DNA of 64,000 bases from contig CM075760.1 in NCBI GenBank assembly GCA_037974335.1, positions 43,962,103 through 44,026,102 on the forward strand, written 5' to 3'. The DNA is from Prionace glauca. Taxonomy: Eukaryota > Chordata > Chondrichthyes > Carcharhiniformes > Carcharhinidae. The notes beneath the pieces were generated by a model. That model saw nothing but the letters and a program-made list of their open reading frames with translations, did not search any database and was not told the DNA's origin. Made by a program: the position numbers and the translations under genes. Shown here one piece after another: positions 24,481 to 34,110 of this stretch (positions are counted from its first letter, which is position 1; every line of letters begins with the position of its first letter).

Positions 24481-26044
24481 ATTTAATTTAATTAAATTGA
24501 GATTAAATCCGACCATGGCAGCAGGTGGAATTTGAATTCAATCAATAAATTTTGATTCATACTGATAGTGACGAGATAACCCTCTGATTCTCCAATGAAG
24601 GACATGTGCCATCCCTACTTGGCCTCAGCAGGGTGTAACTCAACATGGACCGCCATATATATAACTGGGCAATACCACACCACTCAGCTGAAAAGGAATT
24701 AAATACCGGAAATAAATGTTGTTCTTTCCAGGGACCCCCACGTTCCGTGGAAGAATAAAGTGAAATAAAACACCAGCCTACATATTTGTGCAGTATAAGA
24801 GATATCACCTCTCTGAATCAACTCTCACAATCTGCCTGTATTTATTTCTATCCATCCATCACAGTGTATTGTTGGGTTGGAGAGATCATCATTGTTACTA
24901 ACAAGGTGCCAGAGAATCTGGGTAGCTTTTTTTTCCAATGAAATGGGAAGCATTTATGTAGGTTTACAGCTTTCAAAAATAATAATTAAGTTGCCTCGAG
25001 TTGTTGCTGGGCAGATTTGTTTATAAATAGGCTCTATTGACAATGCTAAGAGTTTGAAGTTGGCTTGCAGCCAACTGTTCAGTACTGAGGAAACAGATCT
25101 TTGACTTACTGAACAAACACCGTCAGATGCTTCCTGTAAATATCTTCGGGTAGTTGGCAGCAGGTTGGACTGCTGCCAAATACTGTGTGGGACAGATTAG
25201 CGCGAATATGTAAGGATAAAATGGGACTTATCCAGTTATACAATAAATGCTTGATTCCCATAATAAAGAAAGGTTTTTAAATGGTATTCCTTCCAAGCAA
25301 ATATTTTAAAGGGCTGCACTGTGATTAAACAGTATGGGGAACGAGTAAATTGGCCAGATGCTATTTCATTTGTATAACTTCCAAATAAATGTCCTTCCAA
25401 CAATTAAAGCCACTTTGTGAGTAACTTCATGACCTGCAAGGAAGAGATTTTGACCTCCCCACCCCCTCAGTCCAATGAGATCAGTGCTATGGCCCCAAAA
25501 TGAAAATAATTAAAAGTAAAATAAAATCATACAATTGTCTTGAAAAGCGCGGATTCCTGGAATATTCTAAGCGTTCTGCACCTCTTTAAAAAGACAACCT
25601 CTCTTATCCCTGATCAGCACCATGTTCTGTTTCCCAGCACAATCTGGTTTCGATTATTTAACAGTCGCTCTCATAGCTGCCAATGAGTGAAGAAACGGCC
25701 TGGTTTAGTGGAAGACAAAACATTTATTTTTGTGATATTGTGCAATATGCCACAAAGTCCTAATATCCTGAGTTCCCACTACCAGTGAATGTTCTACAGC
25801 CGGTGGACAATAAAATGAGCAGCAGTGATTTGGATGTTGACAAAGAACTTTCCTGATCACCGTGTCCGTTCGGATTCTACAAATTCTCTGTCAAAGGTTG
25901 ATGTCGATGTCATGTTTCCCTGTCAGCTCAATTAATTATAAGTCCACCAGTTTTCTTTCAGTGTTAATTTTCACAGGGTAAAGGAGCCGTTGGGGAAATC
26001 TAACGTGAAATATTGCATCACATGAGGATTGTCCTTTTTGAATT

Positions 26045-26350
26045 AATTTGTGGATGGAACGGTGGCATATATGTTAGGGTTTCTGCCTCAAAGCGCCAGG
26101 GACCCGGGTTCAACTCCCGGTTTGGGTCTGTCTGTGTGGAGTCTGCATATTCTCCAATTGCCTGCTCATTTACTCACATTGTTCAAGGATATGCCGCATA
26201 GGTTGATCCACGATGATGAATTGTCCAATCATGTCAAGAGAATTAGCAGGGAATATACGTGGGGTGATGGGGATAGACTGAGGTGGGAATGTTGTGGGTT
26301 TGGGCCTGATAGGCCAAAAGGCCTTCTTCTGCTCTGTAATGATTCTATGG
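26045..26350 (+). mobile_element. tRNA-derived SINE, near full length
   Basis: Head with B-box-like GGTTCAACTCCCGG, body with GTGTGGAGTCTGCATATTCT, and the 3' end GCCAAAAGGCCTTCTTCTGC then TGATTCTATGG. It lies inside the paralogous block and is absent from the other copy. Confidence 0.8.
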
Positions 26351-26354
26351 ACAT

Positions 26355-26675
26355 GGGCACCTTTGGCTGATCAGAATTTATTGCCTACTTCTTGTCCGAG
26401 GGCAGTGAGAGCCAATCACATTGCTGTGGTTCTTGGATCACACATAGGCCAGACCAGGTAAGGACGGCAGATTCCCTTCTCTAAAATACATTAGTGAAGC
26501 AGGTAGGTTTTTACACAATCGACAATGATATCATGACCATAAGTGGATTCTTATTTCCAGATGCTTTTTTTTACTGAATTTAAATCCCACCATCTGTGGT
26601 GGTGGGATTCGAAGTCGGGTCCTGAGAAAATTAGTTAAGTTTGTGCATTAATTGCCGAGCGATAACATTAGGCCA
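26355..26675 (-). mobile_element. Second SINE family, reverse orientation
   Basis: Carries AGCCAATCACATTGCTGTGG, CAGACCAGGTAAGGACGGCA and, near the end, the reversed B-box-like GGGATTCGAAGTCGGGTCC. Same family as 49835-50145 (reverse) and 33890-34110 (forward). Confidence 0.7.
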
Positions 26676-27071
26676 TTTCTTCCCTCCTTTTTGTATCCAG
26701 TCCCAAATTACAGTGACAGCTACCCACACCTGAAATAAAATCAACCCAGCAATTAGTTACTTAAATCGATAATAATTCTTCAAATGGATTATATTTATGC
26801 TGCAATGTGCAAATCAGACTGGCGTTTTTACCCTGATAAGGTAATGTCATCTTCTTTATGTCTATTCTCTTGTGAAAGAGGGTGCAGAATTAAGGGACTT
26901 GATTTACAATCAAATTGTTTTTCTCTCTATAACAGAGGCTCAAATATAATTTCACCTTTTGGACTAGCAGAGACGTTCCAATGGATCTCACTCTTTCTGC
27001 CTCAGTGTTAGTTTGTCTGTTGAATATTCCAGTGTCAGCAATCAATTCACAGGGAATAATCCTCGGTGTTT

Positions 27072-27388
27072 TTTGATATATTTTATTTGATTTATTATTA
27101 TCATACATATTAGTACACAGTCTTGCACACTATACAGACGGAGCATACCGTGAATAGAGAAGGAAGGGAGAGAGTGAAGAATATTATGTTGCAGTCATAG
27201 CTCTGGTCTAGAAAAATATCAATTTAATGCGAGGTAGATCCATTCAAAAATCTGATTGCAGCTGTAAAGAAATAGTTTCTGAGTCGGTTTGTAATCTCCT
27301 CAGAATTTGTTTTTACCTAGTCCCTGATGGAAAAAGGTGAGAGAGTGTTTCCGGGGTGAGGTGTGTTTTCTTTTCATAGTTTTTTTTT
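27072..27388. mobile_element. Interspersed repeat inserted in the V-relic leader intron
   Basis: The paralogous leader-intron sequence (up to about 27070) and the V-exon relic (from 27391) are adjacent in the working gene but separated here by about 310 bp. The inserted DNA includes CTAGTCCCTGATGGAAAAAGG and looks like a dispersed repeat. Its class is unclear to me. Confidence 0.55.
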
Positions 27389-27390
27389 AA

Positions 27391-27815
27391 AGTGTCGAAT
27401 CGGAGGTTGTGTTGACTCAGCCAGAGGCAGAAACCGGGCATCCCTGAGGCTCCCTGAGACTGAGCTGTAAAGACAAAATGTTCAATATGGGCAGCAACTG
27501 GATGGTCTGGGTCCTACCCGTCCCTAATAGGGTTTATAGTCTCTCCTTCAGTTTGATAGTCTTGGATCAACCCACAATTCCTCCGCCCCAGAGATTCAGA
27601 ATCAATTTATTCCACCCAAAGACACTTAAAACAACGTGAAGAGAAATTGCTGGACAGTCTCATGACATCTGGACTCGAAACGTCAGCTGTTCCCTCTCCT
27701 TACAAATATTGCCAGGCCTGCTGAGATTTTCCAGCATTTTCTCTTTGGGTTTGAATTCCAGAATCCACAGAATTGTTTTTATACTTCAAACAACATCTTC
27801 TCTTGGCAAATAACT
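27391..27815 (+). pseudogene. VH exon relic (immunoglobulin heavy chain V pseudogene)
   Basis: 27391-27500 aligns with the VH exon at 36251-36370: GGTTGTGTTGACTCAGCCAG against the same run with CCC, then CTCCCTGAGACTGA, an Ile/Met-Trp region, and further on CCAAAGACACTTAAAACAAC for framework 3. An in-frame stop (CTG TAA in place of CTG TGA A) follows the first Cys codon position. At 27636-27782 a reverse SINE-like element is inserted, bounded by ACTTAAAACAAC and ACTTCAAACAAC. The V sequence resumes to about 27815 (AACATCTTCTCTT) and is then lost. No RSS, D, J or C is visible downstream. Confidence 0.85.
27636..27782 (-). mobile_element. SINE-like element inserted in the VH relic
   Basis: Contains CGAAACGTCAGCTGTTCCCT and TGAGATTTTCCAGCATTTTC, the reverse of the element at 32295-32410. 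The flanking 12-bp repeats differ by one base and look like its target-site duplication. Confidence 0.75.
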
Positions 27816-28489
27816 ATAAACCGAGTATTCCTATCTTTCCCCTGTCTGTCCTACACAGACTCCAGTTCCATGTGATGAAAATAAGCCTTCACCACCACTG
27901 AAATATCTGAGAAATCCACCCAGTTGTATTAAACCTGCAGTGGAAAGTCACCCATCCAGAGGGCAGGTTTCAGCAAGATGGTTCACAATCACCAATTAAT
28001 GTTAGCTTTGTCAGTGACGCTCGCATCCAGAGATTCAATAAAATCAGTGCAAATTGCTGCAGATTCCGGAAATCTAAAACTAAAACAGCAACAGTGCTAC
28101 TCAGCATCTCAATGGACATCATCAGAGAGAGAGAACCAGATTCGTATTTAACATCAATGCCAGGATGTAAAATCTCTTGATATAATTATGACCAGCAAGT
28201 CTGTTCTGTCCAATTTCCTACCCAAATCCTCATTTGTCAAATAAAATCGCAAATTTGTTGGCCATTTATTACATCCGGGTTTGTGGGAGTTTGTGGTACG
28301 CAACTTACCTGGTCAGTTACAACATGGGAACAGTGACTAAATTCAGCAAAGGTACATCAGTGAGTTTTAAGAACTTTGGGGCGACATGAGGTCGGGTAAA
28401 ATGTTCTATACATTCAAATTCCCCCATAATTTGTAATACTTTGGAATCGCTGAGATTAATGTGAATATCATCACTGCTCTGCCTGATCA
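27816..28489. other. No gene seen; SINE trace at 28.04-28.15 kb
   Basis: 28040-28150 resembles the forward SINE-like element of 32295-32410 (GCTGCAGATTCCGGAAATCT). Nothing else is recognisable. The D, J and constant exons expected if the duplicate cluster were complete are not seen. Confidence 0.5.
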
Positions 28490-28960
28490 TAGAAGCATAA
28501 AATCATAGAATCCCTACAGTTCAACATGGTCATTCGGTCCAATAACTCTGCAGCGGGCTCTGCAGCACAGCATCCTACCTAGGCAAGCTTTCATCCGATC
28601 CCGGCAACCACACATATTCACAGGCTAATCCCCCGAACCTACACATTATTGGACACTAACAGGAAATTTAGCATAGACAATTTACATTGGGCCTGGGAAG
28701 GATGCTCTGCCGGATAGCAGACTTGATGAACCGAATGGTCTCCTTCTGCACTGTAGGGATTCTATGATTCTAATTTGCACATCATTGGGCGCGAAGGGGC
28801 AATTTATCACAGCCAATCCACCTAACCTGCACATCCTGGGACTGTGGAAGGAAACTGGAGCACTCGGAGGGAACTCACATGGATATGGATAGAATGTGAA
28901 AACCACACACAGTCACCCAATGTTAGAATCGAACCCGCTTCCCTGTCGCCTGTGAGGGAG
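28490..28960 (-). mobile_element. SINE, reverse, with a forward SINE tail inside
   Basis: Reverse-oriented SINE from the 3' end (ATAGAATCCCTACAGTTCAA) to the head region (GAATCGAACCCGCTTCCC). Between about 28680 and 28772 a forward SINE 3' end (CCGAATGGTCTCCTTCTGCA) interrupts it, so two insertions are nested. Confidence 0.65.
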
Positions 28961-29738
28961 CAAAAATAATTGTATCTCTTCGTGATAACCACATTTTTTA
29001 TTCTTCCCTCGTGTGAGTGTGATCACTATTTGTGAAAGAATATTTCAGACATCAGATCTGTTTTTTTTATTTAACTTGTCGAGTTTAAACAGATTAAATC
29101 CTGAATCAGATTAACATTCAGTGGAATATCAGCCTGTTCACAGATACTTTATTAATTGTGACATCAGAACTTTCAGAACTAATTCTGAAATGAAATGTCT
29201 TATTTTATTGTAGTTAAGTACAGCCGGAGTTATGAATGTTCAAAAAGTTCTATTCATATGTTATTTTATTCAGTTTTATTCAACTGTTAAAATTCTTAAA
29301 ATAAATCGCTATTTTGAGTTGAAACTGATCAATAAGTGACGGTTTATCTGGTTTTTCTGTCATGAACATTTCATTGTAAACAGTGAGGTATTTATGTAAA
29401 TAAATACAAGAATAGCAATTCCAAATTAGATTGTTGACTGACAAAAACACAACAAATATTTCCCCACCAACACAGCGCAGAAATAGAGACAATCATGCAA
29501 ATCAATCAACGGATTCCAGTAATGATTGTTTTTCAACATTATTTATTCATCAGTTATGTGAGGAAAAACATCATGATGATATCTATGTTCAGAATTAGGA
29601 AATAATCCCTCTGATCCCGAAATGTAATGACACAGAAAACACAGAACATCTCCTGTGTTTCATCTCTTTCTCTGTCTTTCTCCTGTCTGGTTCTGCGTCT
29701 TGTCTCTCCACGATGGTTCATCGTCTTCACTCCACAGC
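28961..29738. other. No gene seen
   Basis: AT-rich DNA. One perfect octamer, ATGCAAAT, lies near 29.49 kb but is far from any V promoter, so I attach no role to it. Confidence 0.4.
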
Positions 29739-29739
29739 A

Positions 29740-29820
29740 AAAGAACATAAGAACGTAAGAAATGGGAGCAGGAGTAGGCCATCTAGCCCCTCGAGCCTGC
29801 CCCGGGCTCGATAAAATCAA
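29740..29820 (-). mobile_element. CR1-like LINE 3' terminus, reverse
   Basis: AAGAACATAAGAACGTAAGA followed by GGAGCAGGAGTAGGCCATCT is the reverse of the LINE end seen at 21.77-21.81 kb. It is a very short 5'-truncated insertion. Confidence 0.75.
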
Positions 29821-30690
29821 TGTTTGCCCAATGTATTCTCTCAGCCACAGGTACAGGTTTCTAACAGAATATAATTCAATAAATTGGAATCCATGACTGA
29901 GATTTACTCTAAAAGATCTCTTGAGAAATCAATGATCTTGAAATGCTTGAAACATTTTCTTCTGCACCTAACCTCGGTTCCACCTGGTGATAAGGATTCA
30001 ATGTGGAATCTTTCCCTATATTTAGCCGGTGTTGTCCCTGTCCTTGGAGTATTTGACTGGACAGAGTAGAGGAATATTTACTCTGCGTCTGAACTCATTG
30101 TTCCTGGTTTATGAATGGTTGATATATCTTTGTCAGGGAAGATTTAATCCGTATCGAATCTCTGCTGTACCTAGCCTGGGTGTGTTTAGTGGAACTGTGT
30201 GGACGGCTCTTTCTCCTATACCTAACACTAATTTAAACCTGCCTCCTGGATCACGGAAGGAAGAGTGCAGGAGAGATTTTACATAGAAGAGTGTCCATGC
30301 TCTTTCTGCCTTAATTTTGTTTGAACAGATTTATAGACGGAGTTTCACTCTGTTTATAGACAGTATAATGTTGTAAGAACGTTTGAATTGGATAGTTTAG
30401 AGGGAGATTCTCTTTGCATCTCACTCATGCTATTCCTGATTTAGGAGTTATTAATTTGCCAGTAAAGAGGGGACTTTGCATTCTGCAGCGAACCCCATGT
30501 TACTCCTGTCCTGTAAGATTTTGATGGGAGAGTCGGCCGTCTTTACAAATTTCATGGGGATTGAACCAGTATCTTTATATTAAAGTAAATTTACCCTGTG
30601 TCAACTCGTACTATGAGCCATGCCTTCGTTTATTTTCCACTGGACCCTAACTCATTCTATCTTGCATGTAGAATGTTATGTTGTCTGTCT
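29821..30690. other. No gene seen
   Basis: Intergenic DNA with weak, possibly repetitive TTTGTTTATA-like stretches towards its right end. No coding signal. Confidence 0.4.
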
Positions 30691-30776
30691 TTGCACATAG
30701 TAAATTGGATATATTATCTGTCTGTACTAAATTAGACGCTGTCCCTGCTTATATTGTATGTCACTATGTTTCTGTT
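30691..30776 (-). repeat. Degenerate minisatellite motif flanking the first hairpin
   Basis: Reverse-orientation copies (CTGCTTATATTGTATGTCAC, GTTTCTGTTTATATTAAACG). They continue to the right of the hairpin at 31036-31150, which shows the hairpin was inserted into this array. Confidence 0.5.
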
Positions 30777-31035
30777 TATATTAAACGATAGTAGTCATGA
30801 TGTGGGTATGCCGGCGTTGGACTGGCGTAAACACAGTAAAAAGTCTGACAACACCAGGTTTTAGTCCAACCGATTTATTTGATAATATTCTCACAAGCTT
30901 TCGAGGGTGCTGCCTCTTTGTCAAGTGAATGGACTTGACAAAGAGGCAGCACCCTCGAAAGCTTGTGAGAATATTATCAAATAAATCGGTTGGACTAAAA
31001 CCTGGTGTTGTCAGACTTTTTACTATATTAAACGA
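30777..31035. mobile_element. Foldback element 1 with 92-bp arms
   Basis: The left arm 30835-30926 and right arm 30933-31024 are exact reverse complements by eye, around a 6-nt centre (GAATGG). The unit is bounded by the 12-bp direct repeat TATATTAAACGA at 30777-30788 and 31024-31035, a likely target-site duplication. The arms contain TCTGACAACACCAGG and AGCTTTCGAGGGTG, found as single copies at 60.87 and 17.9 kb. Confidence 0.9.
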
Positions 31036-32019
31036 GACATTGTCTCTGTTTATATTAATTTAGATCTCTCTCTGTTTGTATCAAAGTCGATGCAATCTTA
31101 TTTCTGCAATTCTCCATATCCACGTTTATATTGTATTAGACATGGTCTCAGTTTTTACTGCACTGGTCAATGCCAGTAATGATTAAAGTGGCTGGGAGAA
31201 CACAATTCTCTGCATCCTTCTGCAAGGACAAACCGTGTGAGGTTTTGGACACTGGAAAAGAAATCTGAAATCTACTTCTGCTGGCTGCAGTGAAAGTAGA
31301 TATCAAGTCCTGTGTAGCATTCACTGTCAATGAAGAACAAAAAAATAAAGAAAATTACAGCACAATAAAATACTGGTGATCCAATACTGCCCGTTTCTGG
31401 ATCTTGCCTGATAACAATCTTTTTTATCCCAACATATTATCTCTTCTTCTCACAAAACCGTGGAGTAAAACAAACTTAATTCAAAGAGAGGCATAGTTAG
31501 TGCAGGAACAAAATTGCCACAGTGAAATATATATAGGGTGAGTATCAAATATTACATCACCAGAGAGAATGCCATGTGCAATGTAAACTGAGCTCTGGTC
31601 TAGCAGAGTATTAACAGAGCCAGGCTGTATTTTAATATAAACAGGGGCCTGCTTCAAGAAAATAGTAATGAGTTAGTGCCGAGTGCCACGTGGGGATGGT
31701 CAAATGCCAAATTCCAATGAGACCCATATCCCGTGAAGGAAACATTTTTAAAAATAACATTGTCAAGTGAAATAAAACTGAGGCAGTGTCTCGCACAGTT
31801 TTACTGATATAGGAACTTCTTAGACATGAACTGAGACAGTGCTGAGTAATTAATGATACTTGACCGAATAAGGAGAATATAAAAAAAAGTTCAGAAAGAT
31901 AGTAATTATTTTCACCAATTACCATCCATTTGCAATTTAATAATTTCATTCACCAGATCTCATTCATATATAATGAGGAATATATTTACAATTACTCTGT
32001 GATAGGAAAGCGACGTTGC
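31036..32019. other. No gene seen; motif-family traces
   Basis: 31036-31150 and 31490-31650 contain the dispersed 28-30-bp motif (TTGTCTCTGTTTATATTAAT; TTTTAATATAAACAGGGGCC). No coding signal. Confidence 0.4.
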
Positions 32020-32240
32020 CTCGGCCCCCATTTATTCCTCATTGCTAATTGCATTCAGTAAGCTGGTGGTGAGCCGTCTTATTCAATTGCTGCAGAACCT
32101 GCAGTGTAGGTACACCGACAGTGCTCTTAGGGAGGGTGTTCCTGGACTCCGACGCAGCCTAATTAAAGGAGTGGTCCAAGTGATGTTTGTGAGTGTCTTG
32201 CAGAGGACTTTCCAGGCGGGGTTATTCCAATTTCCCAGTT
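32020..32240 (+). mobile_element. Interspersed repeat fragment
   Basis: CATTTATTCCTCATTGCTAATTG and GGTGGTGAGCCGTCTTATTC belong to an interspersed family in which a similar block precedes the second SINE family. The same family gives the start of 49835-50145. Class uncertain. Confidence 0.5.
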
Positions 32241-32294
32241 ATCATCACTTCATACAGATAAACAATTCGTTCACCAATTATGTTCATCAGTTTG

Positions 32295-32412
32295 ATAAAA
32301 GCAAAAGACTGCAGATTCTGGAAGTTGAAACAAAAATAATGAATGCTGGAAAATCTCAACGGGTCTGATAGCATCTGTGGAGAGAGAATAAAGCCAACGT
32401 TTCGAGTCAGTG
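32295..32412 (+). mobile_element. SINE-like element, forward
   Basis: AGACTGCAGATTCTGGAAGT, then ATGCTGGAAAATCTCAACGG and AACGTTTCGAGTCAG. The reverse of this family lies at 27636 and 32690. Confidence 0.7.
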
Positions 32413-32659
32413 TTATCTTTTTTATTTGGAGGAAATTGAAGAGGGTGATGACATTGAGAAATGATGTGGGTGGATAGGGATTAGGTTTTTTTTAGGATAT
32501 ATTTCGAGATTATGATGTTGATTAGTTTAGGGTGAAGAAGTTTATTAGGATATTTGGGATCACTCTGTGAATTGATGCAGCTTGTGTGTGTCTGGAAATA
32601 GTGTCTATTATTTCTGTTATTCCCATCTCACAGGAAATTTATGCAGCTTTCCTGACACG

Positions 32660-32810
32660 TTGTAGGAAACAATGATGATCTCTCCAAAGCAGCAGGAATA
32701 CTCTGCCGAAGGGTCACCCAGATGTGAAACAAAGGCTCTATTCTGTCTCCACAGATGTTACTGAGATTTTCCAATATTTTCTGTTTATTTTCGGCATTTC
32801 ATTCTATCCA
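32660..32810 (-). mobile_element. SINE-like element, reverse
   Basis: CCGAAGGGTCACCCAGATGT, then CTGAGATTTTCCAATATTTT. Same family as 32295-32412. Confidence 0.6.
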
Positions 32811-33655
32811 ATATATAACAGCACGTTGCTTCGTATAATTTATTGATTTTAAAATTTATTGACAACACATTGGCTTTTTGACACCAAGGAATGAAATCTG
32901 TCCCAAAATTCAGTGGGGAATGGAATTAATTCAGACCGAGGATATGAACAGCTACCCAGCAGCCTCTGCGCTTCATTGACAAGTCATCACCTCCTCATCA
33001 CACAGAATGTCCTGGTACATAGCTACAGTGTGTGATGGTTTTCAAAGTGATGATATAAATGGAACAACGTGTACTTCATGTGAAGTTACTGAATCTTTAA
33101 ATTCCGATTCATTATTACACTGTTTTGGGAAATAATGTTACACTTGTAGTTTTCCAGTGAGTTTCACAAATATTTCTGTTGCTATCTTATTTACTTTTCA
33201 CCCTGTTGTCTTCACTAATTTGGGTGAGGGCTTGTTGGTTGATTTGTTGTATATGAAAGAAGCAGTATTTTATATAGTACAATCATTCCTCCTCAACCAA
33301 ATCCCGCTCTCTCTTTCTGTCCTGGATATGAAGATTCAGCAACAGCAGAGAAATGAACCGTTCCGAACTGCAGGAAAATCTCCCCCTACTCTTCAAGAGG
33401 ATCAGCTTGCTAACTCCCGAGAAACTCGGAATGTATTTCACCCAGACACTCTGGAAGGATTGATGGACACACATTGAATAAAGGAGTTGTTTCAATTTAT
33501 GAAGTAGTCAAACACAAATATGGAAATGTAGAACAGCATCATTCAGTCCCATTTATCAATGAATCCACCAATCCATTCAGTAATTCCTCAATCAAAATAT
33601 TCAGGCATCCAACAGTCATTCATCCATCAGTCATTCAAATGTCATTCATTCCTGT
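32811..33655. other. No gene seen
   Basis: A 106-codon frame at 33157-33477 has no recognisable motif and no homologue elsewhere in the window. I do not call it a gene. Confidence 0.4.
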
Positions 33656-33847
33656 GTCAACACAGTCATGATGTGGGTTTGCCGGCGTTGGACTGGCGTA
33701 AACACAGTAAAAAGTCTGACAACACCAGGTTTTAGTCCAACCGATTTATTTGATAATATTCTCACAAGCTTGTGAGAATATTATCAAATAAATCGGTTGG
33801 ACTAAAACCTGGTGTTGTCAGACTTTTTACTGTGTCAACACAGTCAT
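33656..33847. mobile_element. Foldback element 2: perfect palindrome with no loop
   Basis: 33702-33768 and 33769-33835 are exact reverse complements by eye (67 + 67 bp), centred on AAGCTT with no spacer. The direct repeat TGTCAACACAGTCAT occurs on both sides (about 33656-33670 and 33833-33847), a likely target-site duplication. The outer left part (GATGTGGGTTTGCCGGCGTT) equals that of foldback 1, so both derive from one family; here the inner half of each arm is missing. Confidence 0.9.
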
Positions 33848-33889
33848 ACATTCATTGTTTGTGTAGATGGTGACATCAATTATTTTAAT

Positions 33890-34110
33890 TGATCCAGTGA
33901 TCCAGAGGCCCAGGGCAATGATGTGAGGACAAGGATTTAAGTCGGACCGTTTCCGCAGGTAGATTTTGAATTCTATTGATAAATCTGGAATGGATACTAA
34001 TTGCGATCATTGGAACCGCTCTGATTCCCCAATGGAGGAAATCTGCCATCCCTACATTGTCTCACAAGGATATAACTGCAGACTGAAAGCAAAATAGCTG
34101 ACTCTTTAAT
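33890..34110 (+). mobile_element. Second-family SINE shared by both paralogous blocks
   Basis: CCAGTGATCCAGAGGCCCAG, then the B-box region and AATCTGCCATCCCTACATTG. The matching position of the eroded block (24.49-24.65 kb) carries the same insertion, so the SINE predates the duplication. Confidence 0.7.

Larger units (their letters stand above)
24485..27815 (+). other. Eroded paralogue of the DNA upstream of the IgH VH
   Basis: This block matches 33930-36490 in order along its length. Examples: a shared SINE at the start (24.49 against 33.93 kb); the stretch GGCAGATTTGTTTATAAATA (25.01 kb) against GGTAGATTTGTTTATAAATA (34.45 kb); GCCAAATACTGTGTGGGACA (25.18 kb) against GCCAAACACTGTGTGGAACA (34.62 kb); ACAGCCGGTGGACAATAAAA (25.80 kb) against ACAGCCGGTAACCAATAGAG (35.24 kb). 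It ends in a VH exon relic. Younger SINEs at 26.05-26.67 kb and elements at 27.07-27.39 and 27.64-27.78 kb interrupt only this copy. Confidence 0.8.

Noticed and set aside
27391-27815. A second usable VH segment
   Set aside because: It has an in-frame stop, an insertion in framework 3, loses its 3' end and has no RSS.
29490-29505. Ig octamer ATGCAAAT near 29.49 kb
   Set aside because: More than 6 kb from the VH start and next to nothing recognisable; expected by chance in 64 kb.
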